Assembly: GCA_027492485.1 (NCBI GenBank)
Contig: JAPUER010000003.1
Coordinates: 1-64,000 of the forward strand
Direction: 5' to 3'
Origin: Betaproteobacteria bacterium
Lineage (GTDB): Bacteria > Pseudomonadota > Gammaproteobacteria > Burkholderiales > Casimicrobiaceae
DNA length: 64,000 nt
Position numbers and translations under genes: made by a program. Position 1 is the stretch's first letter; each line of letters opens with the position of its first letter. Of this stretch, positions 37,951 to 47,109 are shown in pieces. Below the pieces are notes generated by a model, which was not told the DNA's origin, did not search any database, and saw only the letters and a list, made by a program, of their open reading frames with translations.

Positions 37951-38292
37951 ATGAGCAACGTCCCCCCAATCCCCGGCACCACGATGTTCGATGGCAATCA
38001 GGCCCGCAAAGGCTATGCCCTCAACAAGATGTGTTACTCGTTCAATTCCGCCGTGTGCCGCGAAGAATTCCTGCGCGACGAAGCGGCCTACATGCAGAAG
38101 TTTGGCCTCAACGAGGAGCAGGCTGCCGGCATTCGCGGTCGCGATGTGCTCGGCCTGATCCGGGCCGGCGGCAACGCGTATTACCTCGCGAAATTCGCCG
38201 GGATTCTCGGCCTCAACATGCAGGACATCGGCGCGCTGCAAACCGGCATGACGGTGGACGAATTCAAGGCAAAGCTCAAGGCCTACGCCTGA
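37951..38292 (+). CDS. Second LigA-type dioxygenase alpha subunit
   Basis: This 113-residue protein contains only the LigA core (IPGTTMFDGNQARKGYALNKM, RAGGNAYYLAKFAGILGLN). It lacks the extra C-terminal ~30 residues of the alpha subunit at 34559. GGAG precedes ATG 37951. It is followed by a second beta-subunit gene after 52 bp. Substrate may be protocatechuate or another catecholic acid. Confidence 0.9.
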   Translation: MSNVPPIPGTTMFDGNQARKGYALNKMCYSFNSAVCREEFLRDEAAYMQKFGLNEEQAAGIRGRDVLGLIRAGGNAYYLAKFAGILGLNMQDIGALQTGMTVDEFKAKLKAYA

Positions 38293-38344
38293 TTTAGCGC
38301 TCTCCATTCCTCGATCATCACCCTACATTCAGCAGAGAACACAC

Positions 38345-39181
38345 ATGGCAAACATTGTCGGCATGCTCACCACTTCGCACGTTCCCGCCATCGGCGGTGC
38401 GATCGCGAAAAACCTGCAACAGGACGCGTACTGGAAACCGTTTTTCGATGGCTTCATTCCCATCCGAAAATGGCTTGACGAGGTCAAGCCCGATGTCGCG
38501 GTGGTGCTCTACAACGACCACGGGCTGAATTTCTTCCTCGACAAGATGCCCACCTTCTCGGTCGGTGCGGCGCCGGAATATCACAACGCGGATGAAGGCT
38601 GGGGTATCCCGACGCTGGCGCCGACGCGCGGCGATGTGGATCTGTCGTGGCACCTGATCAACAAGCTGGTTGACCGCGAGTTCGATATCACGACCTGTCA
38701 GGAGATGCTGGTCGATCACGCCTTCACCATTCCGCTCAAACTCTTCTGGCCGCAAAGCCCCTGCCCGATCTCGGCGGTGCCGGTGTGCATCAACACCGTG
38801 CAGTTCCCGTTGCCGTCTGCGAAGCGTTGCTATGCGTTCGGACAAGCCGTGGGCGATGCCATCCGCAGTTGGGACAGTGACAAGAAGGTGGTGGTGATCG
38901 GCACCGGCGGCCTGTCGCACCAGCTCGACGGCGAACGTGCCGGCTTCATCAACAAGGACTTCGATCTGAAGTTCATGGACAGCATGATCAACGACCCGGC
39001 GTGGGCGACGCAGTTCTCGATTCACGAGCTCGTTGAAAAGACCGGTACTCAAGGCGTGGAACTGCTGATGTGGCTCGCTGCACGCGCCGCGGTGCCGGGC
39101 ACGCTGAAGACCGTGCACACCAACTATCACATCCCGATCTCGAACACGGCGTCGGGCCTGATGGCGCTGGCTACCGTTTAG
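38345..39181 (+). CDS. Second LigB-type extradiol dioxygenase beta subunit
   Basis: This 278-residue protein has the catalytic residues in place: H12 (SHVP), H59 (YNDH), E239 and H192 in LSHQLDGERAG. It is clearly paralogous to the beta subunit at 35004 but differs in the segment after YNDH and around EMLVDHAFTIPLKLFWPQ. That could change substrate choice. With the preceding alpha gene it forms a two-chain dioxygenase apart from the main operon. Confidence 0.92.
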   Translation: MANIVGMLTTSHVPAIGGAIAKNLQQDAYWKPFFDGFIPIRKWLDEVKPDVAVVLYNDHGLNFFLDKMPTFSVGAAPEYHNADEGWGIPTLAPTRGDVDLSWHLINKLVDREFDITTCQEMLVDHAFTIPLKLFWPQSPCPISAVPVCINTVQFPLPSAKRCYAFGQAVGDAIRSWDSDKKVVVIGTGGLSHQLDGERAGFINKDFDLKFMDSMINDPAWATQFSIHELVEKTGTQGVELLMWLAARAAVPGTLKTVHTNYHIPISNTASGLMALATV

Positions 39182-39339
39182 CCCGGTCGTCACCAACAAA
39201 CGCGGCGCGCGCCGCGATCGCCCGGCCGATGGGGGATCGCGGTGCCGTCGCGTTTGCTTATTTCAGCGTCGCCGTCCTGGCGCGCGTCTGCGCTGGTGAC
39301 CCACGAGTTGGTCATCCACAGCATGGGCAGGAAGGAAAT

Positions 39340-39416
39340 TGGTCGGGGTGAGAGGATTCGAACCTCCGGCCTCTACGTCCCGAACGTAGCGCTCTACCAG
39401 GCTAAGCTACACCCCG
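39340..39416 (-). tRNA. tRNA-Pro (CGG)
   Basis: The acceptor stem CGGGGTG/CACCCCG, the D arm, an anticodon stem CTACG/CGTAG with loop TTCGGGA (anticodon CGG) and the T arm GGAGG-TTCGAAT-CCTCT fold cleanly. Discriminator A and CCA are encoded. The total length is 77 nt. Confidence 0.96.
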
Positions 39417-39480
39417 ACTTGGCTTCGACTGACCGGTGCCAGTAGGCTGGCATCGCAATCAAAGGCGGCTTGATCGTTAA

Positions 39481-40548
39481 CTAGACGTTACGTCTCACCG
39501 CGTAAGAACACAATTCTAGCATCCATTGCTTCGCCGTGCTATCGGGCAGGGCGGCGATCTCTGCGGCGGCGGCCTGCGCTTCGCTCTGGGCCCGTGCCAG
39601 CGAGCTGTCCAGCGCGCCGCAGGATTCGAGGACGTCCATCACTTGCCGGAACTGCTCCGGCTCGACGGCATGCGGCTTGGCCAGGGCGCTCCTGACCAGC
39701 GCCTTGCCGGCATCGCTGCCGCGCTGCAGGGCGATGATGATCGGCAGCGTCAGCTTGCCTTCGGCCAGATCGTCGCCCAGGCTCTTGCCCAGCGCGCTGG
39801 CCTCGCCGCGATAGTCGAGCACGTCGTCGGCGATCTGGAAGGCGACGCCGAGGCGACGGCTGTATTCCGACAGCGAGCGCTCGGTGCGGGCGTCGGCGCC
39901 GGCGGCAATGGCGCCGAGCGCGCCGGCTGCCTCGAACAGCTTGGCCGTCTTCGCCTCGATCACCTGCATATAGTCGGTTTCGCTGAGGTCGAGCCGGCCG
40001 AGCGCCATCAACTGCATGACTTCGCCCTCGGCGATGCGGTTGGTCGCTTCCGACAGCAGTTCGAGCACCCGGATCCTGCCGGTGCCGACCATCACCTGAA
40101 AGGCGCGGCTGTAGAGGAAATCGCCGACCAACACGCTGGCCGCGTTGCCGAACTCGGCGTTGGCGGTGGCGCGGCCGCGGCGCAGATCGGATTCGTCCAC
40201 CACGTCGTCGTGCAGCAGGGTCGCGGTGTGGATCAGCTCCACCGTCGCCGCGAGGTCCACCACCAGCGGCGACAGGGTTTTGGCGCCGAGCGCCTGCGCC
40301 GACAGGAAAACCAGAACCGGGCGCAACCGCTTGCCGCCGGCGGAGACGATGTAGTCGGAGATGGCGCGTATCAGCGCCACGTCCGAATCGAGGGTGGCGC
40401 GCAGTCGCGCGTCAAGCGCGCCTAATTCCGCCTGCAGATACCGCTGCAAGCCGGCGGCGGTGCGGCTGGACGATTCGGTCGGGCGGTCCGCGACGGGCGC
40501 GAGTGGCAAGGCTTGCGTGGGGCGCGAGCCAACGGCTTCGGAGTACAT
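39481..40548 (-). CDS. ispB: Octaprenyl (polyprenyl) diphosphate synthase
   Basis: This 355-residue enzyme makes the long isoprenoid chain of ubiquinone. The first Asp-rich motif is LLHDDVVDESDLRRG and the second QIADDVLDYRG. GGKRLRPVLVFL and KTAKLFEAA are also conserved. ATG 40548 is chosen, and the frame stays open upstream without similarity. Divergence from rplU-rpmA is the usual arrangement in beta- and gammaproteobacteria. Confidence 0.95.
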   Translation of the reverse strand: MYSEAVGSRPTQALPLAPVADRPTESSSRTAAGLQRYLQAELGALDARLRATLDSDVALIRAISDYIVSAGGKRLRPVLVFLSAQALGAKTLSPLVVDLAATVELIHTATLLHDDVVDESDLRRGRATANAEFGNAASVLVGDFLYSRAFQVMVGTGRIRVLELLSEATNRIAEGEVMQLMALGRLDLSETDYMQVIEAKTAKLFEAAGALGAIAAGADARTERSLSEYSRRLGVAFQIADDVLDYRGEASALGKSLGDDLAEGKLTLPIIIALQRGSDAGKALVRSALAKPHAVEPEQFRQVMDVLESCGALDSSLARAQSEAQAAAAEIAALPDSTAKQWMLELCSYAVRRNV

Positions 40549-40734
40549 GCTGCAAATTGTAGCCAGCGGGTGCGGCGCCGACTTGCCGTTACTCATTCCA
40601 GTGCGACAGCGGAACGGGCGCAACGATGCGGTCCACGCTGCCGCGCGGCAGCGGGAAGCGTGAAAGCGATGGGGCGCATTGGCAGTGGAATGAGCGGTCG
40701 ACTGGACGCCGGCCCGGGCATTCCGAGCGGCCAA

Positions 40735-40851
40735 CAGCTTTTTGACGAAACACCCATTGAATAATGGAAAAACTCGATATTAATGCAATGTCGACTTTTT
40801 ATAAAATAGGTCTTTTAGCCTTATGTATATTACGTTGCAATCAAAAAGCTG
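40735..40851. repeat. 117-bp palindromic element, copy 6
   Basis: The ends are perfect CAGCTTTTTG and CAAAAAGCTG, with TGTCGAC at the centre (40789). It lies in the divergent ispB/rplU intergenic region, upstream of the rplU promoter. Confidence 0.92.
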
Positions 40852-40858
40852 TAAGGGC

Positions 40859-40890
40859 GGCGCCGGCGCCGGCGCCGGCGCCAGCGCCCT
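40859..40890. repeat. GGCGCC hexamer tandem repeat
   Basis: About five near-perfect copies of the self-complementary hexamer GGCGCC lie directly after repeat copy 6 and before the rplU promoter. The tract could extrude as a hairpin or vary in length. Confidence 0.8.
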
Positions 40891-40926
40891 GCCCGCGGCC
40901 GTCACGCTTCCTCGACGGCGCGTTTC

Positions 40927-40955
40927 TTGCCCAGAATGCCGGATGGCGCTATAAT
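40927..40955 (+). promoter_or_regulatory. Sigma-70 promoter of rplU-rpmA
   Basis: The -35 TTGCCC (40927-40932), a 17-bp spacer and a perfect -10 TATAAT (40950-40955) lie about 60 bp before rplU. Confidence 0.75.
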
Positions 40956-41016
40956 CTTTGGCTCCCTGCAAGAAATTCGTGCCGGGAAAATCAATCAAAT
41001 CAAAGGTTTGTAATCC

Positions 41017-41373
41017 ATGTATGCGGTCATAAAAACCGGCGGGAAGCAGTATCGCGTCTCCGCTGGCGAAAAACTAAAGGTAGAACAGATACCTGCAGAC
41101 ATCGGCGCAACCATCACGTTCAATGAAGTGCTCGCCGTTGGCGCGGGTGCGGATGTGGTGTTTGGCGCGCCTCTCGTCGCAGGGGCGAAAGTCGATGCAA
41201 CGGTCATCGAACACGGCAAGGGCGACAAAGTACGCATCTTCAAGATGCGCCGCCGCAAGCACTATCGCAAGAGCCAGGGCCACCGTCAGGGCTACACCGA
41301 GGTGCAGTTCTCGGCGATCTACGGCGCCGATGGCAAGGAACTCGCCAAGGCCGAAGCGGCCGCAGCCAACTAA
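41017..41373 (+). CDS. rplU: 50S ribosomal protein L21
   Basis: This 118-residue protein starts [20 protein letters not shown] and contains [19 protein letters not shown], diagnostic for L21. The C-terminus carries an Ala-rich extension beyond the usual 103 residues. It is first of the rplU-rpmA operon. Confidence 0.98.
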   Translation: MYAVIKTGGKQYRVSAGEKLKVEQIPADIGATITFNEVLAVGAGADVVFGAPLVAGAKVDATVIEHGKGDKVRIFKMRRRKHYRKSQGHRQGYTEVQFSAIYGADGKELAKAEAAAAN

Positions 41374-41385
41374 CAGGAGTCAGTC

Positions 41386-41655
41386 ATGGCACATAAAAAA
41401 GGCGGCGGCTCAACCCGCAACGGTCGCGATTCCGAATCGAAACGTCTGGGCGTCAAGTCCTACGGCGGCCAGTTGATCAACGCAGGCACCATCATCATGC
41501 GTCAGCGCGGCACCACGATCCATCCGGGCGTCAACGTCGGCATGGGCAAGGATCACACGCTGTTCGCCACGATCACCGGCACGGTGCAGTTCGTGGTCAA
41601 GGGCGAGAAGAACCGCAAGTACGCGAACATCGTTCCGCTGCAAGCGGCGGAGTAA
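41386..41655 (+). CDS. rpmA: 50S ribosomal protein L27
   Basis: This 89-residue protein with [19 protein letters not shown] is diagnostic for L27, whose N-terminal tail reaches the peptidyl-transferase centre. It lies 12 bp after rplU. A strong terminator follows at 41691. The often adjacent obgE is not here. Confidence 0.98.
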   Translation: MAHKKGGGSTRNGRDSESKRLGVKSYGGQLINAGTIIMRQRGTTIHPGVNVGMGKDHTLFATITGTVQFVVKGEKNRKYANIVPLQAAE

Positions 41656-41690
41656 CGTCCGCTCATTGCGCGGCACCCGTCGCGCAAACG

Positions 41691-41717
41691 AAAAAAGCAC
41701 CTTCGGGTGCTTTTTTG
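41691..41717. terminator. Bidirectional terminator between rpmA and lptG
   Basis: AAAAAAGCACC-TTC-GGGTGCTTTTTTG is a near-perfect stem with T runs on both strands. It would stop rpmA transcription and also serve the convergent lptFG operon. Confidence 0.92.
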
Positions 41718-41770
41718 TTGCCTGCGTGATCGGCGAATCGCGGCCGGATGCCGATGCCGATGCCGATGCC

Positions 41771-42838
41771 TTAGCGTCGTTCCAGCCGGTAGATCATCGC
41801 CGTCGCCGCCGACAGGAAGATCAGCCCCGGCAGCATGGCGCCGAGGAAGGGCGGCCATTCGTGCAGCAGCGCGAGATAGGAAAACAGCCGGTTGAACACG
41901 ATGAATACCAGCCCGAGCAGAATGCCGACGAAGATGCGCATGCCGACGCCGCCGGCGCGCTGCTGGATCTGCGCGAACGGCAGCGCCAGCAACACCAGCA
42001 CGCAGGTGGCCAGCGGGTAGAAAAACTTGCCCCACAGGGCAACCTCGAAGCGGCGCGAATCCTGCTGGTTGGCGCGCAGGTGGGTGATGTATTCCCACAG
42101 ACCGCTGATCGACAGCCGCCCCGGCTCCACCTGCAGCACCGAGAGCATGTTCGGCGTCAGCACCGAGTTCCATTCGGCTTTGTCGCGGCGCGTGACTGCC
42201 ACCTCACGACCGAAACTGGTCTCCGTTACGCGGTCCAGCGTCCACTGCTGACCGCCCAGATAGGTCGCTGCATCGGCGGTCATGGCGCGTCCGAGGTGGG
42301 TGGCGTCGCGGTACTCGAACACGCGTACCTTGCGCAGCGAGCCATCGGGCAGCACGCTGCCGATGTTGATGAAGGTGTTGCCGTCCTTGAACCAGAAACC
42401 CGACTCGAAGGCGCGTGCAACATTGGGGCGCGCGCCCGAAAACGCGCGCACGCGAAGCACGATTTGCTCGGCGCGCGGCACCACATACTCGCCGATCACG
42501 AACACCGCGCCGGCGACCACCAGACTGACGCCGAACAGCACCATCGCCACCTGCAGCACCGACACGCCGGAGGTGCGCATCACGCCGTACTCGCTGTTGC
42601 TGGCCAGTTGCGCCAGCGCGAACAGCGTACCGATCAGCGCGGCCACCGGCAGTATTTCGTAAAGATGGCCGGGGATGGTGGCCGCCACCAGCACCAGAAA
42701 CTGCGCCGCGTTCAGCGCACGCAGCGAGCCCAGCTCGGCGAGCAGGTCGTAGAACACCCAGAGCATCAGCAGCGCCGCCAGCACCAGCAGGGTTGCCGAC
42801 GCGACTTCCTTCGCCAGATAGCGGCTCAGCGTCTTCAT
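41771..42838 (-). CDS. lptG: LPS export permease LptG
   Basis: This 355-residue inner-membrane protein has six membrane segments and a periplasmic beta-jellyroll. It extracts lipopolysaccharide from the inner membrane with LptF and the ATPase LptB. It starts MKTLSRYLAKEVASAT, has SNSEYGVMRTSGVSVLQ (the coupling helix) and ends in the usual C-terminal helix pair. It overlaps lptF by 4 bp. The ATPase gene is not in the window. Confidence 0.95.
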   Translation of the reverse strand: MKTLSRYLAKEVASATLLVLAALLMLWVFYDLLAELGSLRALNAAQFLVLVAATIPGHLYEILPVAALIGTLFALAQLASNSEYGVMRTSGVSVLQVAMVLFGVSLVVAGAVFVIGEYVVPRAEQIVLRVRAFSGARPNVARAFESGFWFKDGNTFINIGSVLPDGSLRKVRVFEYRDATHLGRAMTADAATYLGGQQWTLDRVTETSFGREVAVTRRDKAEWNSVLTPNMLSVLQVEPGRLSISGLWEYITHLRANQQDSRRFEVALWGKFFYPLATCVLVLLALPFAQIQQRAGGVGMRIFVGILLGLVFIVFNRLFSYLALLHEWPPFLGAMLPGLIFLSAATAMIYRLERR

Positions 42839-43959
42839 GCCCTGGTTCCGCCGCCGGGTGCCGCCGCGTCGGTGCGGTTGCGCCCGAAGAACACCGCGCC
42901 GCGGTAGCGGTAGTAGAAAACGCCCACGACCACCAGTACCAGCGACAGATGGAAGACCAGCAGCGCGGCAATCAGCCCAATCCGCTGCTGGTCGATCTGC
43001 GCCTGAACGATGTTCATCACGTTCAGCGAGATCATCAGCAGCAGGATGGCGATGATCAGATTGATCGACCGGCCGAGCCGTGGATTGACATACGCAAGCG
43101 GGATCGCCAGCAGCGCCAGCGCAATGCCCGCGATCGGCACCGACAGCCGGTAGAACACCTGTCCCAGACCCGACGGCGTGCCCTCGTCGAGCAGCGTCAG
43201 GGTGTCCTTGGCGCGCTCTTCCAGCGGGTCGTCCTGCACTTCGTTGCCGGTCATACGCACGCCGTAGCGCTCGAAACTGGCGAGCTCGTACTCGTTGGGG
43301 CCGGCCTGGGCACTGGTGTGCTTGACGCGATTGCCTTTTTCGAGGATCACGTAGCGGTCGCCGGCCTTGTCCTGATAGAGAAAGCCCTGTAGCGCGCGTA
43401 CCAGCCACTGCCCGTTCGGGTCGTCGGCAAACACGAAGACGTTTTTGATGGTGCCGTCGATCAGATTGACGCCTTCGACGAAGTACACCTGCTTGGTCTT
43501 GCGCAGCTCCTGAAACAGTCCGGGCGCGAGGATCGACAGCTCGTCGCGCGCTTCGAGAATGCGCTTGTACTCGCTGGCGCGCCGCTCTGCCCACGGCGAC
43601 AGCGCCGTCGACAGCACCATGGCAATCACCAGCATCGGTGCGGCGAAGGTCAGCACCGGGCGCACCCACGACAGCAGGCTTTGCCCGCTCGACATCCAGA
43701 TCGCCATTTCGCTGTCGCGCCAAGCCCGCGAAAGGGTGAGCAGGATCGACACGAACATGGCGATCACGATCAGCGGCGGCAACTGCGAAATCAGCCGGAA
43801 GCCGACCAGCGGGATCAGGCCGTCGGTCGGCAACGATCCGGCCGACGCCGCGCCGATCAGCTTGATCAGGAACTGCGTGACCAGAATGGCCACCAGCACC
43901 ACGAAGATGTAGATCGCGTTGGTGGTCAGTTCGCGCAGCAGGGCGCGTCGAAAGATCAT
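42835..43959 (-). CDS. lptF: LPS export permease LptF
   Basis: This 374-residue partner of LptG has the N-terminus MIFRRALLRELTTNA, the helix MAIWMSSGQSLLSWVRPVL and the paired C-terminal segments SVPIAGIALALLAIPLAYVNPR. It is first in the lptFG operon and divergent from pepA, as is usual. Confidence 0.95.
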   Translation of the reverse strand: MIFRRALLRELTTNAIYIFVVLVAILVTQFLIKLIGAASAGSLPTDGLIPLVGFRLISQLPPLIVIAMFVSILLTLSRAWRDSEMAIWMSSGQSLLSWVRPVLTFAAPMLVIAMVLSTALSPWAERRASEYKRILEARDELSILAPGLFQELRKTKQVYFVEGVNLIDGTIKNVFVFADDPNGQWLVRALQGFLYQDKAGDRYVILEKGNRVKHTSAQAGPNEYELASFERYGVRMTGNEVQDDPLEERAKDTLTLLDEGTPSGLGQVFYRLSVPIAGIALALLAIPLAYVNPRLGRSINLIIAILLLMISLNVMNIVQAQIDQQRIGLIAALLVFHLSLVLVVVGVFYYRYRGAVFFGRNRTDAAAPGGGTRA

Positions 43960-43999
43960 GTGGGGCGGCGGGGCGCGCTGGCGCTTTGGCGATAATTAG

Positions 44000-44146
44000 G
44001 GAAACGCTGAACAAGTTCCAGCGCGTGTCGCAACGGGGCTTTGAGTGCATTGCGGCGTCGAAATGCTCGCCATGGCTGCGCTTTTCTCCTTGCACTGCAT
44101 GTCAAACCACGGCGCGCTGCTTCGCCGGAACCTGTTCAGCGTTTCC
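44000..44146. repeat. 147-bp element with 20-bp inverted ends
   Basis: GGAAACGCTGAACAAGTTCC (44000-44019) and GGAACCTGTTCAGCGTTTCC (44127-44146) are reverse complements with one mismatch. The element lies between the divergent lptF and pepA genes, so their promoters must lie in or beside it. It is unrelated to the 117-bp family. Confidence 0.8.
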
Positions 44147-44192
44147 GCAAGTTTACCTACTGAACCTTTTTTGAAATAAGGAAGATCGAACC

Positions 44193-45671
44193 ATGATCGA
44201 CTTTTCGCTGCGCGCCGAGCATCCGTCCAATACTAAGACCGATGTCGTCGCGGTTGCCGTGCACGAGGGCCAGAAGCTCTCCTGGGCGGCGCAGGATATC
44301 GACAAGGCAAGCAAAGGCGCACTGGCGGCTGCTATCAAGGCTGCCTCGTTTGCCGGACGTGCCGGTGCCGTGCTGCCGCTGTTCAATCTGGTCGGCGTTG
44401 GCGCTGCCCGGGTTGTCGTCTATGGCGCCGGCAGCGGCAACGCGCTGAGCGCGAAGGATGCCCGTGCCGCCGGACGCGCGCTGGCCGTCTGCGCCATCGA
44501 GCAGGAGCTGACCGAATTGACCATCTTCCCGCTGGCGGAAGGCGCGGTCGATGCCATGCAGCAGATGGTGCTCGGGGTCTCCGACGCGACCTACCGTTTT
44601 GAAGAAACCAAGGGCACCAGCGCCAAGCCAAAACCGGTGCTGAAGCGCGTGCGCTTCGGCCTGCCGGAGACCGCTGCCAAGGCCGCACCGGCAGCGCTCA
44701 AGACGGCGGTGGCGATGGCGCACGGCATGGAATTCACCAAGTACCTGGGCAATCTGCCGGCCAACCATTGCACGCCGTCGCGCCTGGGCGACGAAGCCAA
44801 AAAGCTCGCCAAATCGCATGGCCTGAAAGTCACGGTGATGGATCGCAAGGCGATCGAGAAACTGGGCATGGGCTCGTTCCTGTCGGTCACCAATGGCAGC
44901 GAGGAGCCGCCGCGTTTCATCGTGTTCGAGTACAACGGCGGCAAGAAGAGCGAGGCGCCGACCGTGTTCGTCGGCAAGGGCGTCACCTTCGACACTGGCG
45001 GCATCTCGCTCAAACCTGCCGGTGACATGGACCACATGAAGTGGGACATGTCCGGTGCCGGCACCGTGTTCGGCGTGATGAAGGCGGTGGCCGAGCTGAA
45101 GCCGAAGCAGAACATCGTCGGCCTCGTCGTTGCCTGCGAAAACATGCCTTCCGGCAAGGCGACCAAGCCGGGCGACGTGTTCAAGAGCATGAGCGGGCAG
45201 ACCATCGAAGTGCTCAACACCGATGCCGAAGGCCGCCTGATCCTCTGCGACGCGCTGACCTATGCCGAGCGCTTCAAGCCGAAGGCGGTGATCGACATCG
45301 CCACGCTCACCGGCGCCTGCGTCGTGGCGCTGGGTAGCCACAATGCCGGCCTGTTCTCGTCGAACGACAAGCTGGCCGACGCCATCCTTGCCTCCGGCAG
45401 GAAGATGAACGACCGCTTCTGGCGCATGCCGCTGGAGGAGGACTATCAGGAAGCGCTCAACTCCAACTTCGCCGACATGGCGAACGTCGCCGGGCGCGAA
45501 GGCGGCGCCATTACCGCAGCCTGCTTCCTGTGGCGCTTCGCCAAGAAGTACGACTGGGCGCATCTCGACATCGCCGGCGTCGCCTACAAGGGCTCCGGCA
45601 AGGAGAAGGGCGCCACCGGCCGCCCGGTCGCCGCGCTGGTCGACTATGTGATGGCGAGCGAGAAGCAGTGA
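44193..45671 (+). CDS. pepA: Leucyl aminopeptidase (cytosol aminopeptidase)
   Basis: This 492-residue M17 enzyme has the family signature NTDAEGRLILCDAL and metal residues in GKGVTFDTGGISLKP and MKWDMSGAG. It removes N-terminal residues from peptides, and in some bacteria it binds DNA at recombination sites. It is followed by holC, the usual order. Confidence 0.97.
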   Translation: MIDFSLRAEHPSNTKTDVVAVAVHEGQKLSWAAQDIDKASKGALAAAIKAASFAGRAGAVLPLFNLVGVGAARVVVYGAGSGNALSAKDARAAGRALAVCAIEQELTELTIFPLAEGAVDAMQQMVLGVSDATYRFEETKGTSAKPKPVLKRVRFGLPETAAKAAPAALKTAVAMAHGMEFTKYLGNLPANHCTPSRLGDEAKKLAKSHGLKVTVMDRKAIEKLGMGSFLSVTNGSEEPPRFIVFEYNGGKKSEAPTVFVGKGVTFDTGGISLKPAGDMDHMKWDMSGAGTVFGVMKAVAELKPKQNIVGLVVACENMPSGKATKPGDVFKSMSGQTIEVLNTDAEGRLILCDALTYAERFKPKAVIDIATLTGACVVALGSHNAGLFSSNDKLADAILASGRKMNDRFWRMPLEEDYQEALNSNFADMANVAGREGGAITAACFLWRFAKKYDWAHLDIAGVAYKGSGKEKGATGRPVAALVDYVMASEKQ

Positions 45672-45724
45672 GCAGTAAACAGTGAGCGGTTTGTTGTTGT
45701 GCTGCCGCGTGCTGGCCCGCGTTC

Positions 45725-46147
45725 ATGACTGAAATCCGCTTTTACTCCGGCGTTGGCAATCCGCTTTCCGCCACCGCGAAACTGGTGGCGAAGGCGTATG
45801 CACAGGGCCGGCGGGTGCGGGTGGTGACGCCCGACGCGACGGCCACGGCGGCGCTGGACAAACTGCTCTGGGAGTCGCCGCCGGAGGGCTTTCTTCCGCA
45901 CGTGACGCTCGCATCGCCGCACGCGGCGATGACACCGGTCATCGTCGATCACGCGCGCGAGCACAGCGGCGCGATCGACGTGCTGATCAATTTGTCCGCC
46001 GAGCCGCCGCCGTTTTTTGCCCGTTTCGAGCGGCTGTTCGAGATCATCGGCCGCGACGACGAAGGCGCTGCCGCCGGTCGCGCGCGCTGGAAGTTCTACA
46101 AGGAACGCGGCTATCCGCTGACGCATACGGTGATGCAGGCCGGCTAG
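45725..46147 (+). CDS. holC: DNA polymerase III chi subunit
   Basis: This 140-residue protein has the chi pattern: IRFYSGVGNPLSATAKLVAK start, RRVRVVTPD and a C-terminal WKFYKERGYPLTHTVM. It links the clamp loader to SSB. It sits between pepA and valS, as in many beta- and gammaproteobacteria. Confidence 0.94.
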   Translation: MTEIRFYSGVGNPLSATAKLVAKAYAQGRRVRVVTPDATATAALDKLLWESPPEGFLPHVTLASPHAAMTPVIVDHAREHSGAIDVLINLSAEPPPFFARFERLFEIIGRDDEGAAAGRARWKFYKERGYPLTHTVMQAG

Positions 46148-46249
46148 CGGGCTTCGCTCGCCGACGGCGCACCGACGCGGCGATGACAACGGCATTGCGA
46201 CGGCGTATTTGCCACACGCGTGCAATGGTTTTGCGCGCATAATGACCGC

Positions 46250-46843
46250 ATGAGCACGCCCGCCGCCAAAGATCTGCTCGCACAAGCCGATCACATGATG
46301 CGTCCGCGCGTTCCGGAGGAACTGCCGGTGCTGACCGATCTGGTTGTCGAGGAGATCGAGATCGGGGACACCGGTTTCGCGCGACCTCCGGCGATGCCTG
46401 TCGCTCGCCCACAGTCGGCGCCGGTCAGGCCACCCGCGCCGGTGCCTGCGCATGCGGTCGCGGCCAGTAGCGTCGGCGCCGCGCCGCGTGCGGTGCAGTC
46501 ACTGGCGCCGCACGATGCCCTTGCGGCAACCTCCGTTTCATCGCCGCCCAACACGGCGACCGGCGCCAGCGCCCGCGAACAGTTCAACGCACTGCTGATC
46601 AGCCGGCTCGACGAAATGCGCCACGGCGTCTACAGCCAGGTCATGCAGCAACTCGAACTGCACGCTGCCGGATCGCTGCAAACGCACTTGCGCGAATCGC
46701 TGACTACCGCGCTGGCGCATATCGCGCGTGAAATCGCCGACCAGGTCGCCGAAGACACCTCCGCGCAGGTGCGCGACGTCGTCTCTCGCGCCGTCGATGC
46801 CGAGATCGCGCGACTGCGGGAGCAATTGTCGAAACGGCGCTAG
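46250..46843 (+). CDS. Unknown protein between holC and valS
   Basis: This 197-residue protein starts at ATG 46250. The middle (about residues 45-115) is Pro/Ala-rich and disordered. The C-terminal ~85 residues are predicted helical and amphipathic (FNALLISRLDEMRHGVYSQV, EIARLREQLSKRR), possibly a coiled coil. It has no signal or membrane segment. A related protein is often found at this site in betaproteobacteria, but I cannot name a function. Confidence 0.8.
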   Translation: MSTPAAKDLLAQADHMMRPRVPEELPVLTDLVVEEIEIGDTGFARPPAMPVARPQSAPVRPPAPVPAHAVAASSVGAAPRAVQSLAPHDALAATSVSSPPNTATGASAREQFNALLISRLDEMRHGVYSQVMQQLELHAAGSLQTHLRESLTTALAHIAREIADQVAEDTSAQVRDVVSRAVDAEIARLREQLSKRR

Positions 46844-46919
46844 GCGCCGGCCCTTGCCAATCTGTCGATGCCGGTGCGCCGGATCGTGGGTCGGTGTTCT
46901 CGCGGGATTCGGCGGAGAT

Positions 46920-47037
46920 CAGCTTTTTGCTGGAACGCCCATTCTGTATGGGCATATGACCGGAAAATCGCGATAGTCGATATTTGATCAAATCGCGGTT
47001 CGAACCCATATCCAGCGGGTATTCTGCGAAAAAGCTG
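46920..47037. repeat. 118-bp palindromic element, copy 7
   Basis: The ends are CAGCTTTTTG and GAAAAAGCTG. AGTCGATATTTGAT begins at 46975, 55 bp in. It lies directly upstream of valS and overlaps its likely promoter region. Confidence 0.92.
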
Positions 47038-47109
47038 TAACCCACGCGGTTACAATTTTCGCTTCCACCAATTCGATGCTGCCGCGCCTGTCGCGGCGTT
47101 TTTGTCACC

